This document shows, piece after piece, positions 28,809-37,032 of a DNA stretch of 64,000 nt. The position numbers were made by a program, and so were the translations under genes. The DNA lies in the NCBI RefSeq assembly GCF_003952025.1, contig NZ_QXGI01000006.1:1-64000 (forward strand). Reading direction: 5' to 3'. Position 1 is the stretch's first letter. The number at the start of each line of letters is the position of its first letter. The stretch is from Bifidobacterium castoris. GTDB taxonomy: Bacteria; Actinomycetota; Actinomycetes; Actinomycetales; Bifidobacteriaceae. The notes under the pieces are model-generated. The model ran no database searches. It was not told the origin of the DNA and was given only the letters and a program-made list of their open reading frames with translations.

Positions 28809-28813
28809 TCGTC

Positions 28814-29374
28814 ATGGCGCGAGCGTCTCAGCAGAAACGCCGGTTGTATGAGATGTGCGCGATGGCGATCGTCGCGCAGCGGGCGAATCTTGAGGGTGCG
28901 GCGCGTGTCGGATTCGACGTCGACCTGCCGATCTTCAGCGTCGGACGCGCCGCCGAACTCGCGGGCATCCATCCGCAGACGCTGCGTCAGTACGACCGCG
29001 CCGGCCTCATCGTGCCGCAACGCACCGAAGGGGGCGCCCGCCGCTACTCGCTGCGCGATATCGACCGTCTCGTGCAGGCGCAGTCGATGAGCCAGCGCGA
29101 CGGCATCAACCTCACCGGCATCGCGCGGATCCTCGAACTCGAGGAGGAGAACCGGCAGCTGCGCCGGCAGCTCGCGCGGTTGAACGACGGTTCGGTGAGT
29201 GTCTTCACCGCCGACATGGAGGGTGACATCACCGAGGTGCGCCGCTCCTCGCGCGCGAGGCACTGGCGGCGGCAACTGCATCCGCGGACGCGGCAGCTGT
29301 CGGCCGGCGCGAGCCATCGGCCGGCGCAGGCCGAGTCGAAGTCAGTCGTCCTGTGGCGCACGATCTACCGGTGA
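28814..29374 (+). CDS. hspR: Heat-shock repressor HspR (MerR family)
   Basis: A 186-residue DNA-binding protein. The MerR helix-turn-helix is at about residues 41-75 (FSVGRAAELAGIHPQTLRQYDRAGL) and is followed by the wing RRYSLRDIDRLV and a coiled coil (ILELEEENRQLRRQL). HspR represses dnaK operons with DnaK as co-repressor, by binding HAIR boxes, one of which is seen at 24933. The ~35-residue N-terminal lead and basic C-terminal tail are longer than in Streptomyces HspR. It is the last gene of the operon, with a terminator 20 bases after the stop. Confidence 0.93.
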   Translation: MARASQQKRRLYEMCAMAIVAQRANLEGAARVGFDVDLPIFSVGRAAELAGIHPQTLRQYDRAGLIVPQRTEGGARRYSLRDIDRLVQAQSMSQRDGINLTGIARILELEEENRQLRRQLARLNDGSVSVFTADMEGDITEVRRSSRARHWRRQLHPRTRQLSAGASHRPAQAESKSVVLWRTIYR

Positions 29375-29394
29375 GTCTTAGATAGGTCCGGCAA

Positions 29395-29431
29395 GCGTCC
29401 GGAGCCCGAATCTGGGTTCCGGACGCTTTTT
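29395..29431 (+). terminator. Heat-shock operon terminator
   Basis: GCGTCCGGAGCCC pairs with GGGTTCCGGACGC (29395-29426, one mismatch) and is followed by TTTTT (29427-29431). It is a classic intrinsic terminator. Confidence 0.9.
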
Positions 29432-29466
29432 GCGTGGTGGGACGTTATCCGTGTGCGTCCGGTGCT

Positions 29467-29674
29467 GCGTATGCGTGCGCTGTGCGGGACGCGGGGGTGC
29501 GATGGGGCGTCGCGGATCGCGCATCCGTGCGCTGTGCGGGTCGGGGAGATGTGGGGCGACGACTCGGACGGCGTATGGGTGCGCGGTGGGGGTCGCTGGG
29601 ATGCGATGGGGCGTCCTGCGATGCGCATGTGTGCGCGGTGCGTGATGCGGCAGACGACGGGGAAGCGGCCGGGA
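29467..29674. repeat. 52-bp tandem repeat array, about four copies
   Basis: Unit starts (GCGTATG or GCGCAT, then GTGCGC) fall at 29467, 29519, 29571 and 29623, exactly 52 bases apart. Units 1 and 3 agree at about 39 of their first 45 bases; units 2 and 4 share the GCGCAT start, so a 104-bp double unit is possible. The period is not a multiple of 3, so the open frames on both strands here are not repeat proteins. It lies between the hspR terminator and the TetR gene. Confidence 0.8.
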
Positions 29675-29694
29675 TGGGGTTGCGGACCGGGTGA

Positions 29695-29709
29695 TACACT
29701 TGGCGGTTG
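29695..29709 (+). promoter_or_regulatory. Candidate -10 element, leaderless TetR transcript
   Basis: TACACT (29695-29700) ends 8 bases before the GTG at 29709, and no ribosome site is present. The arrangement resembles that at 2024-2036. Confidence 0.4.
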
Positions 29710-30332
29710 TGTCGGCGAAACGTGTGCGCAAGACCCCTGAAGAGCGTATCGGGGAGATCGAGCGTGCCGCGATCAAGCTGATCGCCGAGCGGGGGTACAA
29801 CGGCATCTCGCTCAAGGACGTCGCCGATGAGGTGGGGATGAGCCAGCCCGGATTGCTGCATTATGTCGGCACCAAGGAAGGGCTGTTGTCGCTGCTCATC
29901 ACCGATGTCTACGACAGCAGCGGCACCCCCGCGGATTTCATGGGTTCGGGACTGCCCGGAAGCGATCCCGATGCGTTGTCGTTCCCCGCGTACCTGCGGT
30001 TCCTCGTGCGGCACAACGCCGCGCAGCGGCAGATGGTGCAGCTGTTCCTGATGTTGTACATCGAGTCGGTGAACCCCTCGCATCCGCTGCATGAGTACTA
30101 CCGCAACCGCCCGGAGAACATCTGGGAGCATTATTCGCGCTATCCATGGCGCATCCCGCCCGAGGTCGGGCCGTGGGATCCCAACATGCGGCCGTATCTG
30201 CGCCGGGTCATCGAGGCGATGGACGGCGTGCAGATGCGGTGGCTGTGCGTGCCGCCGGTGGATCTGTACGACGAATGGCTGGCGTTCGAGCGCATGATCT
30301 TCCCGTCGCCGTTGTGGGACGGGTACCGCTGA
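29709..30332 (+). CDS. TetR-family transcriptional regulator
   Basis: A 207-residue regulator. The N-terminal HTH (ISLKDVADEVGMSQPGLLHYVGTKEGL) is the typical TetR recognition helix region; the C-terminal ligand domain is not assignable. The GTG at 29709 is preferred; a GTG at 29691 is an alternative that would place a -10 element inside the gene. Directly downstream lie two AT-rich palindromes in front of the MFS/GH3 genes, so it most likely represses them in response to a sugar, an inference from position. A GC palindrome at 30387-30406 separates it from the next promoter. Confidence 0.87.
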   Translation: MSAKRVRKTPEERIGEIERAAIKLIAERGYNGISLKDVADEVGMSQPGLLHYVGTKEGLLSLLITDVYDSSGTPADFMGSGLPGSDPDALSFPAYLRFLVRHNAAQRQMVQLFLMLYIESVNPSHPLHEYYRNRPENIWEHYSRYPWRIPPEVGPWDPNMRPYLRRVIEAMDGVQMRWLCVPPVDLYDEWLAFERMIFPSPLWDGYR

Positions 30333-30386
30333 TTTCCCCAAAGCCCTTGGTGTCCCCCCGTCGTGCCGGGGTGGACTCGCGTGTGC

Positions 30387-30406
30387 GTCGCGGCGGCCGC
30401 CGCGAC
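30387..30406 (+). terminator. 20-bp perfect GC palindrome after the TetR gene
   Basis: The arm GTCGCGGCGG is followed at once by its complement, and AT-rich sequence (TTAATTATAT) follows. It may terminate the TetR transcript. Confidence 0.5.
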
Positions 30407-30411
30407 TTAAT

Positions 30412-30435
30412 TATATATAACATCTGTTAGATATA
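30412..30435. promoter_or_regulatory. AT-rich operator 1, probable TetR site
   Basis: TATATATAACAT|CTGTTAGATATA matches the inner part of the perfect palindrome at 30508-30543 except near the centre and at one left-arm base. It lies 47 bases upstream of the MFS gene -35. Confidence 0.65.
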
Positions 30436-30481
30436 GACAACCGCGCGATAAGACAACCGTGACGCGCCGATGTTGCGTAGT

Positions 30482-30543
30482 TTGACTTTGGCTATGTTGC
30501 GAACGATAATCTTTATATCTAACATATGTTAGATATAAAGATT
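30482..30543 (+). promoter_or_regulatory. MFS/GH3 operon promoter and 36-bp perfect palindromic operator
   Basis: TTGACT (30482-30487), a 17-base spacer and GATAAT (30505-30510) form the promoter. The palindrome at 30508-30543 (core TCTAACAT|ATGTTAGA) begins in the -10 and covers the start of transcription, an ideal repressor site. Between the two operators AGACAACCG occurs twice (30435-30443 and 30453-30461). Confidence 0.8.
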
Positions 30544-30592
30544 GTGCCGATGCGATGATGCACAGGTGTCGATGAGGACGAAAGGAGCGATC

Positions 30593-32050
30593 ATGAGCGG
30601 TAGTGGTCGTGCGCGAGCGGAAGCGGTTGTCGGGGACGGGTCGGACGTCGCCGTGCGGACGCTTGCGAAAAGCGAACTTGACGAAGCCCTTGCGGGGGAG
30701 GGGGAGGCCTTGGGCGCCGCGGAGGACGGCGCGATGCCTACCGATCTGGGACTGCGTCTGGCCATATACAACAGCAACCTCGAGGCGTCGCGTTCGAATC
30801 CCAAACTCTCCCCGGAGACGGGCAAGCCGATCTCGATGCTGACGAAGAGCCGGTATGCCGTGGGCTTCCTCGTCTTCGGCCTGCTGTGGATGAGCGGCCT
30901 GGGCATCGTCTCCGCGGTGCTGCTGCCCGAGCATCTCAAGTCGGTGCCCGGCATGGCGCCGGAGGCGCTCGTCGGCGTCATCAATTCCTGCACGGCGGTG
31001 GCCTCCCTGGTGTCCAATCTCATGTTCGGCAACTTCTCCGACCGTTCCCGCTCCAAGCGTGGACGGCGCACGCCCTTCATCCTCGGCGGGGCCGTGCTGG
31101 GCGGCGTCACGTTGTTCCTCACCGGCATGACGCTCAATCCGGTCGTCATCACCATCGTTTATTGCCTGTGCATGTTCGGCCTCAACTGCATGCTCGCGCC
31201 GATGGTGGCCATCATTTCCGACCGCATCCCGACGGGCGTGCGCGGCACGATGTCCGCGTTCTACGGTGCGGGATCCACATGCGGCGCGCCGATCGGCACG
31301 TTGATCGGCGCCGTCTTCATCGCCAACCAGACCCCCGGATTCATCGTGGCCGGTGCGCTCATGCTGCTTTCGGGCATCATCGCCGTCATCATCCTGCCGA
31401 AGGAAGGCCCCGCCGATTTCCTGCCCCGGCAGAAGGAAGGCCTTGGCGAGGTCGTCAAGAGCTTCCGGCCGCCGAAGTTCTCCACCGCGCATGATTTCTA
31501 CAAGGCATTCGCGGGCCGTCTGTGCATGCTGCTGAGCTATCAGATGATCACCATCTACCAGCTGTACATCCTCGAAAACTACGTCGGCCTTGAGGTCAAG
31601 GAGGCCGGGGTGGTCATCTCCTCGATGTCGGTCATCACGATGGTCGTCTCGCTGGTGGGCTCCGTGGCGGCGGGTCCGCTGTCCGACATGATCGGGCGGC
31701 GCAAGGTGCCGATCATCATCGCCTCCGTGCTGTTCGCCATTGGCATCGCGATGCCCTGGCTCATGCCGTCGGCGACGGGCATGCTGCTCTACTCGGGGAT
31801 CGCCGGGCTCGGCTACGGCGTGTATTCGTCGGTCGACCAGGCGCTGAACGTCGATGTGCTGCCGAACAAGGAGGAGGCGGGCAAGGATCTGGGCATCCTC
31901 AACCTCGCCACGACGCTCGGGCAGATGCTCGGTCCGGTGCTCATGTCCGCCATCACGCTTTCTCTGGGGTACGCCTTCGCCTTCCCGATCGCGATCGCCT
32001 TCGCCCTGCTCGGATGCGTGTTCATCATGCTTATCCGCGGCGTCCGCTGA
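30593..32050 (+). CDS. MFS sugar transporter
   Basis: A 485-residue inner-membrane transporter with about twelve predicted helices after a ~75-residue polar N-terminus. The loop 2-3 motif NFSDRSRSKRGRRTPFILGG and the DMIGRRKVP repeat in the second half are MFS signatures; the RSKRGRRTPFI phrase is typical of glycoside/SLC45-like porters. Coupling to the GH3 beta-glucosidase downstream suggests a beta-glucoside such as gentiobiose or cellobiose as substrate, which is inference. The start at 30593 has AAAGGAG; the frame upstream to 30542 is not needed. Confidence 0.9.
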   Translation: MSGSGRARAEAVVGDGSDVAVRTLAKSELDEALAGEGEALGAAEDGAMPTDLGLRLAIYNSNLEASRSNPKLSPETGKPISMLTKSRYAVGFLVFGLLWMSGLGIVSAVLLPEHLKSVPGMAPEALVGVINSCTAVASLVSNLMFGNFSDRSRSKRGRRTPFILGGAVLGGVTLFLTGMTLNPVVITIVYCLCMFGLNCMLAPMVAIISDRIPTGVRGTMSAFYGAGSTCGAPIGTLIGAVFIANQTPGFIVAGALMLLSGIIAVIILPKEGPADFLPRQKEGLGEVVKSFRPPKFSTAHDFYKAFAGRLCMLLSYQMITIYQLYILENYVGLEVKEAGVVISSMSVITMVVSLVGSVAAGPLSDMIGRRKVPIIIASVLFAIGIAMPWLMPSATGMLLYSGIAGLGYGVYSSVDQALNVDVLPNKEEAGKDLGILNLATTLGQMLGPVLMSAITLSLGYAFAFPIAIAFALLGCVFIMLIRGVR

Positions 32051-32075
32051 CGCCGCCGCCCCCCCCATGGAACAT

Positions 32076-32100
32076 CCGGACGGCACATGGCGCCGTCCGG
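32076..32100 (+). other. Hairpin between MFS and GH3 genes
   Basis: CCGGACGGC (32076-32084) pairs with GCCGTCCGG (32092-32100). There is no T tract, so it is probably an intra-operon stability element. Confidence 0.5.
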
Positions 32101-32123
32101 CGCGACAACAAAGGAGTCAGACG

Positions 32124-34451
32124 ATGACTGAAACCACCCACCCCTATCTCGACGCGACGTTGACGATCCCGGAGCGCGTCCAGGACCTGCTTTCGCGTAT
32201 GACGCTTGAGGAGAAAGTCGGACAGATGATGCAGTTGGATGCACGGTCCGGCGACCTCGAACATCTGATCGTGGACCGCCATGTCGGCTCGATCCTGCAC
32301 ACATCCCCCGATGATCTGGTGCGCGCCGACGGCATCGTGCGCGGGAAGACGCGTCTGGGCATCCCGCTGCTCGTCGGCGACGACTGCATCCACGGCTACT
32401 CGTTCTGGCCCGGCGCGACGATCTTTCCCTCCCAGCTCGGCATGGCATGCAGCTGGGACGCCGAAAAGGTCGAGCGGGCCGCCCGGGTGACTGCCGAGGA
32501 GGTCTCCTGCACCGGTGTGCATTGGACCTTCTCGCCGGTGCTGTGCATCGGACGCGACACACGCTGGGGCCGCATCGACGAGACCTTCGGCGAGGATCCG
32601 ACGCTCATCGGCGAACTCGCGTCGGCGATGGTGCAGGGGTATCAGAAGCACGCCCGGACGGGCGAGGCCTTCGACAGGGACGCCATCCTCGCCTGCGCCA
32701 AGCATTTCGCAGGCTATTCGTACACGCAGGGCGGCCGTGACGCCTCAGAGGCCGATCTGACGCGCCGGGCGCTCGCCAGCTGGTTCCTGCCTCCCTTCGA
32801 ACGTGTGGCGAAGGAGGGATGCGCCACCTTCATGCTCGGCTATGAGGCGATCGACGGCACGCCCGTCACCTTCAACGATTGGCTGCTGCAGACGAAACTG
32901 CGCGGCGATTGGGGTTATGGCGGCACGCTCGTGACCGATTGGGACAACGTCGGACGTGCGGTGTGGGAGCAGCGCATCAAGCCGGATTACCGCACCGCGG
33001 CCGCCGACGCCGTCAAGGCGGGCAACGATCTGATCATGACGACTCCGGGGTTCTACGAGGGCGCCATCGAGGCGGTCCATGACGGTCTGCTCGACGAACG
33101 CGCGTTGGATGCGGCCGTCGGGCGTCTGCTGACGCTGAAGTTCCAGCTCGGCTTGTTCGAGGACCCGCGCCTGCCCGATCCGGAACGCATCGAGGCCGTG
33201 GTCGGCAACGGCGATCATATGGACGCGAACCTCGAATTGGCCCGCGAATCAATCGTCCTGCTGCGCAACAACGCGGCGCTGCCGCTGGCCGCGGAGGATG
33301 GCGCTGTACGCTCGATAGCCGTCGTGGGGCCGCTTGCCGACGACGCGCAGAACCAGCTCGGCGACTGGGCCGGCAATTCCGGACAGGTGCCGTGGATGCC
33401 GCAGGGACAGCCGCGCGACATGATCATGACCGTGCTGGACGGCGTGCGCGAGCTTGCTCCTGAAGGCTGCGAGGTGACCTATGCGCGCGGCGCCGACGTC
33501 GTCGAACTCATCGACGATCCGGCGGGCGCGCTGTATCCGGATGGGCAGCCCCGACCGAAGCTCGCCGTGTCCGCGCGCGTCGACGGCGCCCTGCTCGACG
33601 CAGCCGTCGAACAGGCGCGGCGTGCGGATGCGGTCATCGCCGTCGTCGGCGACGTCGTGCAGCTCACCGGCGAGACCTGCTCGACGGCGACGCTTGAGCT
33701 GCTCGGCGGCCAGAACCTGCTGCTCGAACGTCTGAGCGAGGTTGCACGTGAAACACATAAGCCGCTCATCGTCGTGCTCATGAGCTCGAAGCCGCAGGTG
33801 CTGCCGGCGTGCGTGATCGGGGAGAACGGCGTGCTCGTCGACGAGTCCGCCGCCGACGGGCTTGGCGCCTTCATCTGGGCGCCGAACCCCGGCATGCAGG
33901 GAGGCCGCGCGCTCGCCGAGATCATCTTCGGCATGACCGAGCCAAGCGGACGTCTGCCGATCACGTTCCCGCGCCATGCGGGGCAGCTGCCGGTCTTCTA
34001 CAACCAGATCCGCGGGCAGCACGGCGATCGGTACGCCGATCTGACGCAGGACCCGGCGTTCGCGTTCGGCGAGGGGCTGGCGTATACGACCTTCGAATAC
34101 GGCGAGCCCGCGATCGTGAACGGCTCCGAATTCAGCAGGGGCGATACCGTGCGCGTGGCGATCGACCTGACGAACACGGGCCCCCGCCGTGGCGCCGAGA
34201 TCGTGCAGTTGTACGTCAGCGACGTCGTCACGTCCTTCACCTGGGCGGCCAAGGAGCTCAAGCGGTTCCGGCGTGTGACGCTCGATGCGGGCGAGACGCG
34301 CCGTGTCGTGTTCGAGCTGCCGGTCGACGTGTGCACGATCGTGGACGGTGACGCCAGGCGCATCGTCGAACCCGGGGAGTTCAAGGTGCTCGTCGGCCAT
34401 TCGAGCCGTGACGCGGACCTGCGTTCCACGACTTTCACCGTCGTGGAGTGA
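32124..34451 (+). CDS. GH3 beta-glucosidase
   Basis: A 775-residue cytoplasmic enzyme that removes terminal glucose (or related sugar) from beta-glucosides. The order is: (1) a barrel domain with DTRWGRIDETFGEDP and KHFAGYS; (2) the nucleophile Asp272 in LVTDWDNVGRA; (3) an alpha/beta sandwich with ESIVLLRNNAALPL and GRLPITFP; (4) a fibronectin-III-like end with YVSDVVTSFTWAAKELKRF. The segment around residues 40-75 lacks a signal peptide. The start at 32124 has AAAGGAG. It is the second gene of the TetR-controlled operon. Xylosidase activity cannot be excluded. Confidence 0.93.
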   Translation: MTETTHPYLDATLTIPERVQDLLSRMTLEEKVGQMMQLDARSGDLEHLIVDRHVGSILHTSPDDLVRADGIVRGKTRLGIPLLVGDDCIHGYSFWPGATIFPSQLGMACSWDAEKVERAARVTAEEVSCTGVHWTFSPVLCIGRDTRWGRIDETFGEDPTLIGELASAMVQGYQKHARTGEAFDRDAILACAKHFAGYSYTQGGRDASEADLTRRALASWFLPPFERVAKEGCATFMLGYEAIDGTPVTFNDWLLQTKLRGDWGYGGTLVTDWDNVGRAVWEQRIKPDYRTAAADAVKAGNDLIMTTPGFYEGAIEAVHDGLLDERALDAAVGRLLTLKFQLGLFEDPRLPDPERIEAVVGNGDHMDANLELARESIVLLRNNAALPLAAEDGAVRSIAVVGPLADDAQNQLGDWAGNSGQVPWMPQGQPRDMIMTVLDGVRELAPEGCEVTYARGADVVELIDDPAGALYPDGQPRPKLAVSARVDGALLDAAVEQARRADAVIAVVGDVVQLTGETCSTATLELLGGQNLLLERLSEVARETHKPLIVVLMSSKPQVLPACVIGENGVLVDESAADGLGAFIWAPNPGMQGGRALAEIIFGMTEPSGRLPITFPRHAGQLPVFYNQIRGQHGDRYADLTQDPAFAFGEGLAYTTFEYGEPAIVNGSEFSRGDTVRVAIDLTNTGPRRGAEIVQLYVSDVVTSFTWAAKELKRFRRVTLDAGETRRVVFELPVDVCTIVDGDARRIVEPGEFKVLVGHSSRDADLRSTTFTVVE

Positions 34452-34544
34452 ACGCGCCGCGATGGCCGCCCCGGTGGTGCCGGGGTGGCGGGTATGGTGG
34501 GAGGGACGACCGGCAACGGATGATGACGACGAAAAGAGGCGCGC

Positions 34545-35279
34545 ATGGGCGTTCGGGAAAACGGAGCCGCCAAGCTCGAGGCGTTGCAGGGCGTGTTCTG
34601 GGACATGGACGGCACGCTCATCGACTCCGAGCCGCTGTGGCACGAAAGCGAGCTGCGGCTCGTGCGCGAATACGGCGGCCACTGGACGAAGCAGATGGCG
34701 ATGGGCGGCTCGGGTCGGCCGGTGCCGCAGATCGCCCATGAGATGGCCGAGCTCGGCTGTCCGCTGCCGCCCGAGGAGATCGGGCGCCGCATGATCCAAT
34801 ACGTGACCGACGAGGAGAAGAAACGGCTGCCGTGGATCCCCGGCGTGCGCCGCCTGCTTGAACAGCTGCGCGACGCCGGCGTCCCGTCGATGCTCGTGAC
34901 GACGTCGCCGCGCGACCTTGCCGAGAACCTCATCGCGCAGGCGCCGCCGAACACCTTCGCCGGCTATGTCTGCGGCGACGACGACGTGCCGAAGAAGCCC
35001 GATCCGGCGCCGTACGAGCTTGCCGCGAAACGGCTCGACATCCCGGATGTGCTGATGCCGTGCTGCGTGGCCTTCGAGGATTCGATGAGCGGCCGCACGT
35101 CGGCGGCCGCGTCCGGCATGACGACCGTCGTCGTGACCGGCTACCTCGCCGGAGGGTACGTGCCCGGCCCCGGCTACACGACGACCGAGAACTACGACGA
35201 CATCACGCCGCAGTCGCTCGACCGCATGGTGCGGCGCATGTACGTCCGTCTCGCGCCGCTCGCCGGACGGCGCGGCTGA
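34545..35279 (+). CDS. HAD-family phosphatase, beta-phosphoglucomutase-like
   Basis: A 244-residue HAD hydrolase. Motif I is FWDMDGTLIDSE (Asp20 nucleophile, Asp22 acid/base), motif II is LVTTSPRDLA, Lys in VPKKPDPAPYELA, and motif IV is AFEDSMSGRTSAAASG. The helical cap between motif I and II fits the beta-PGM/sugar-phosphatase group. It follows the GH3 gene by about 95 bases, and may act on a sugar phosphate derived from it. The Tyr-rich C-terminus (VPGPGYTTTENYDD) resembles bifidobacterial HAD proteins of this group. Mutase versus phosphatase is open. Confidence 0.88.
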   Translation: MGVRENGAAKLEALQGVFWDMDGTLIDSEPLWHESELRLVREYGGHWTKQMAMGGSGRPVPQIAHEMAELGCPLPPEEIGRRMIQYVTDEEKKRLPWIPGVRRLLEQLRDAGVPSMLVTTSPRDLAENLIAQAPPNTFAGYVCGDDDVPKKPDPAPYELAAKRLDIPDVLMPCCVAFEDSMSGRTSAAASGMTTVVVTGYLAGGYVPGPGYTTTENYDDITPQSLDRMVRRMYVRLAPLAGRRG

Positions 35280-35526
35280 GCGGCCGCGGTTGCCGCGAAG
35301 AAATAGGTGCAGGTCTGCCGCGATGTGCCGAAATAGTCGATGTGGAATAGGATTCAAAGGCGATGTGTGCCATGGACGGCGCATGCATGAACCGGCGGTG
35401 TCTGAGAGCGGAGCCGAGTCCCCTCAGCGAACTGAAGACGCCGGTCTGCACGTGCGGCCGTTCGGACAGGCTCTCGGTGAACATGAGCGTCACAACAATG
35501 CAGATCAGGCCGAGTACGGCAAGCAT
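35280..35526 (-). pseudogene. Remnant of an MFS drug-type transporter
   Basis: Read leftward from 35526 the frame encodes a membrane helix (MLAVLGLICIVVTLMFTESL) followed by SERPHVQTGVFSSLRGLGSALRHRRFM. This resembles the end of helix 6 and the cytoplasmic loop of Bcr/CflA-type MFS exporters (typically ESLPxERR...LLRDRRF). After that the sequence loses membrane character and no further helices exist, so only a fragment of some 60-70 residues is left. It is degraded and not expected to be functional. Confidence 0.45.
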
Positions 35527-35716
35527 TTAGAGCGCCAATGCGTCAGCTGGAGACATGGATGCCGCCGGACTCCTGAGTGGCGTGCGGGTGGATGAGCATC
35601 CAGATCGACGTGGAGATCGCGCACGGCGCGCTCTCGACGACGTAGGTCGTCATGCCGGCGCCGAAGCAGCGTAGAAGCCCATGTGTAGATGCGGGTCGTG
35701 GGCGCCGCGGAGCATG
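35527..35716 (-). other. Probably decayed coding DNA, unidentified
   Basis: In one leftward frame a stretch reads GMTTYVVESAPCAISTSIW and on to a stop near 35540, but it is open upstream only briefly and has no start or ribosome site. It may be another part of the decayed transporter or of a different gene. I cannot identify it. Confidence 0.25.
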
Positions 35717-36511
35717 TCAGCGCAATGTGCGCGACGTCGTGAGCCGCACATGCGCGGCCGGGTAGATGTCGTTGGAGACGACGACGGTGTTGCCGAGCGC
35801 GTCGGTCGCGCGCGAGCACACGTAGAGCAGCGGCGTGCCGCTCGGCTGCCGCAATGCGCGCGCCGGACGACCGAATCCGGGGATCGTCTCGATCGTCTCC
35901 TCGACGGCGTGGATGACGGCGCCGTAGTTGAACTGCAGCAGCTGGTAGATCGACCGCGTCAGGTCGAAATCGAGGAAATCCGGATAGCCGCGCGGGTCGA
36001 GATATGTCTGTTCGTAGGAGATCGGCGTGCCGTCGGCCGCGCGGACGCGTTCGACGCGGATGAGCGGCTGCGATGCGGGGACGTGGAACATCTGGCATAT
36101 GCGCTCGTCGCAATGCCGCACATGCGCGTCGAGCACGGTCGTGACGCACGTCATGCCCTGCGAGGCGAGCATATGCGGCAGTCCCGAGGTGCTCGCCGAC
36201 GTCCGATCGATGATGCGGGCGGATTTCGCGTTGACGGTGACGCGTGAGGGCAGCGCGCGGCGGGCGATGTCCGCCGCGATGACGGTGCCGCCGCGTCCGC
36301 GGCGCGTGCTGATCTCGCCGCGTGCGCGCATGACGCCCAGCGCCGCGCGGATCGTCGAGCGTGACACCTGCAGCCGTTCGGCGAGCGCACGCTCCGACGG
36401 CAGATGGTCGCCGATTCCCAGCTCGTCGACGTTCGCGAGCAGATGGATGTCATGAATCGCGCGGCCGACGGTGGCGGTGGGCTCCGCCGTCGCCGTGCGC
36501 CCAGTTGTCAT
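35717..36511 (-). CDS. GntR-family regulator (HutC/UTRA type)
   Basis: A 264-residue regulator. The N-terminal winged helix (LPSERALAERLQVSRSTIRAALGVM, with RRGRGGTVI) is followed by a UTRA ligand domain (PLIRVERVRAADGTPISYEQTYLD, SRATDALGNTVVVSNDIYP). HutC-type members sense amino acids, amino sugars or related molecules. The start at 36511 has GAGGA upstream; the frame to 36556 adds a non-conserved lead. It is last in a leftward six-gene operon, so it probably controls that operon and senses its substrate or a phosphorylated product. Confidence 0.9.
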   Translation of the reverse strand: MTTGRTATAEPTATVGRAIHDIHLLANVDELGIGDHLPSERALAERLQVSRSTIRAALGVMRARGEISTRRGRGGTVIAADIARRALPSRVTVNAKSARIIDRTSASTSGLPHMLASQGMTCVTTVLDAHVRHCDERICQMFHVPASQPLIRVERVRAADGTPISYEQTYLDPRGYPDFLDFDLTRSIYQLLQFNYGAVIHAVEETIETIPGFGRPARALRQPSGTPLLYVCSRATDALGNTVVVSNDIYPAAHVRLTTSRTLR

Positions 36512-36595
36512 GCCGTCCTCGTTTCCGTGCGGATATGCGTCGCTGTCGCGATTCACGATAACCGACCGATGTGACGCGTAACGGCGGGACGCCGC

Positions 36596-36937
36596 TCAGA
36601 GCGCGTCATCGCCGCGCTCATCTGTGCGGATGCGCACCGCCTGCTCGATGGCACGCACGAAGATCTTGCCGTCGCCGAAGCTCGATGAGGAGAGGCGGTT
36701 GACGACCGCGTCGACGATGCCGTCGACTTCGCCGTCCGGCACGACGGTGCGCACGCTGATCTTCGGCAGCAGCGCGACCCCCTGTCGATCGTCGCGCGTG
36801 TACACCTGTTTGAGGCCGTGCTGGTGGCCGTATCCCATCGCCGACGTCATCGTGATGCCGCGGTTGCTGAACTGGTCGAGCACGTGTTTGAGCGTCTCGA
36901 GTTTTTCGCCGTTGATGATGAATTCGATTTCCTTCAT
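36596..36937 (-). CDS. PII-family signalling protein with altered T-loop
   Basis: A 113-residue protein. The PII C-terminal signature is intact (GDGKIFVRAIEQAVRIRTDERGDDAL spans residues 88-113), and the N-terminus MKEIEFIINGEKLETLK matches the first strand and helix. The T-loop differs: GHQHGLKQVYTRDDRQGVALLPK lacks the Tyr51 that GlnB/GlnK proteins uridylylate and is one residue longer than the canonical loop. Classical PII proteins read 2-oxoglutarate and ATP/ADP and bind AmtB; here the neighbour is an APC permease, so gating of that permease is an attractive idea but inference. The start at 36937 has GGAGG. Confidence 0.85.
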   Translation of the reverse strand: MKEIEFIINGEKLETLKHVLDQFSNRGITMTSAMGYGHQHGLKQVYTRDDRQGVALLPKISVRTVVPDGEVDGIVDAVVNRLSSSSFGDGKIFVRAIEQAVRIRTDERGDDAL

Positions 36938-37032
36938 GGTTCCTCCGTGGGCATGGGTGGTGTGCGGATGGTGTGGCATTGAGGACGGGCGCCGCGAGAG
37001 GGGTGCGGCGCCCGGGCTTGGGAGGGGCGGCG

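Noticed and set aside
29467-29674. CRISPR array or iteron origin
   Set aside because: Units abut without spacers and drift in sequence; no replication gene is near.
29378-29815. Pro/Arg-rich repeat protein on the minus strand
   Set aside because: It arises from the 52-bp tandem repeat; the period is not a multiple of three, so the protein does not repeat in register, and no ribosome site exists.
35280-35716. tRNA or small RNA gene in the gap
   Set aside because: No cloverleaf or conserved TpsiC-arm sequence could be found.
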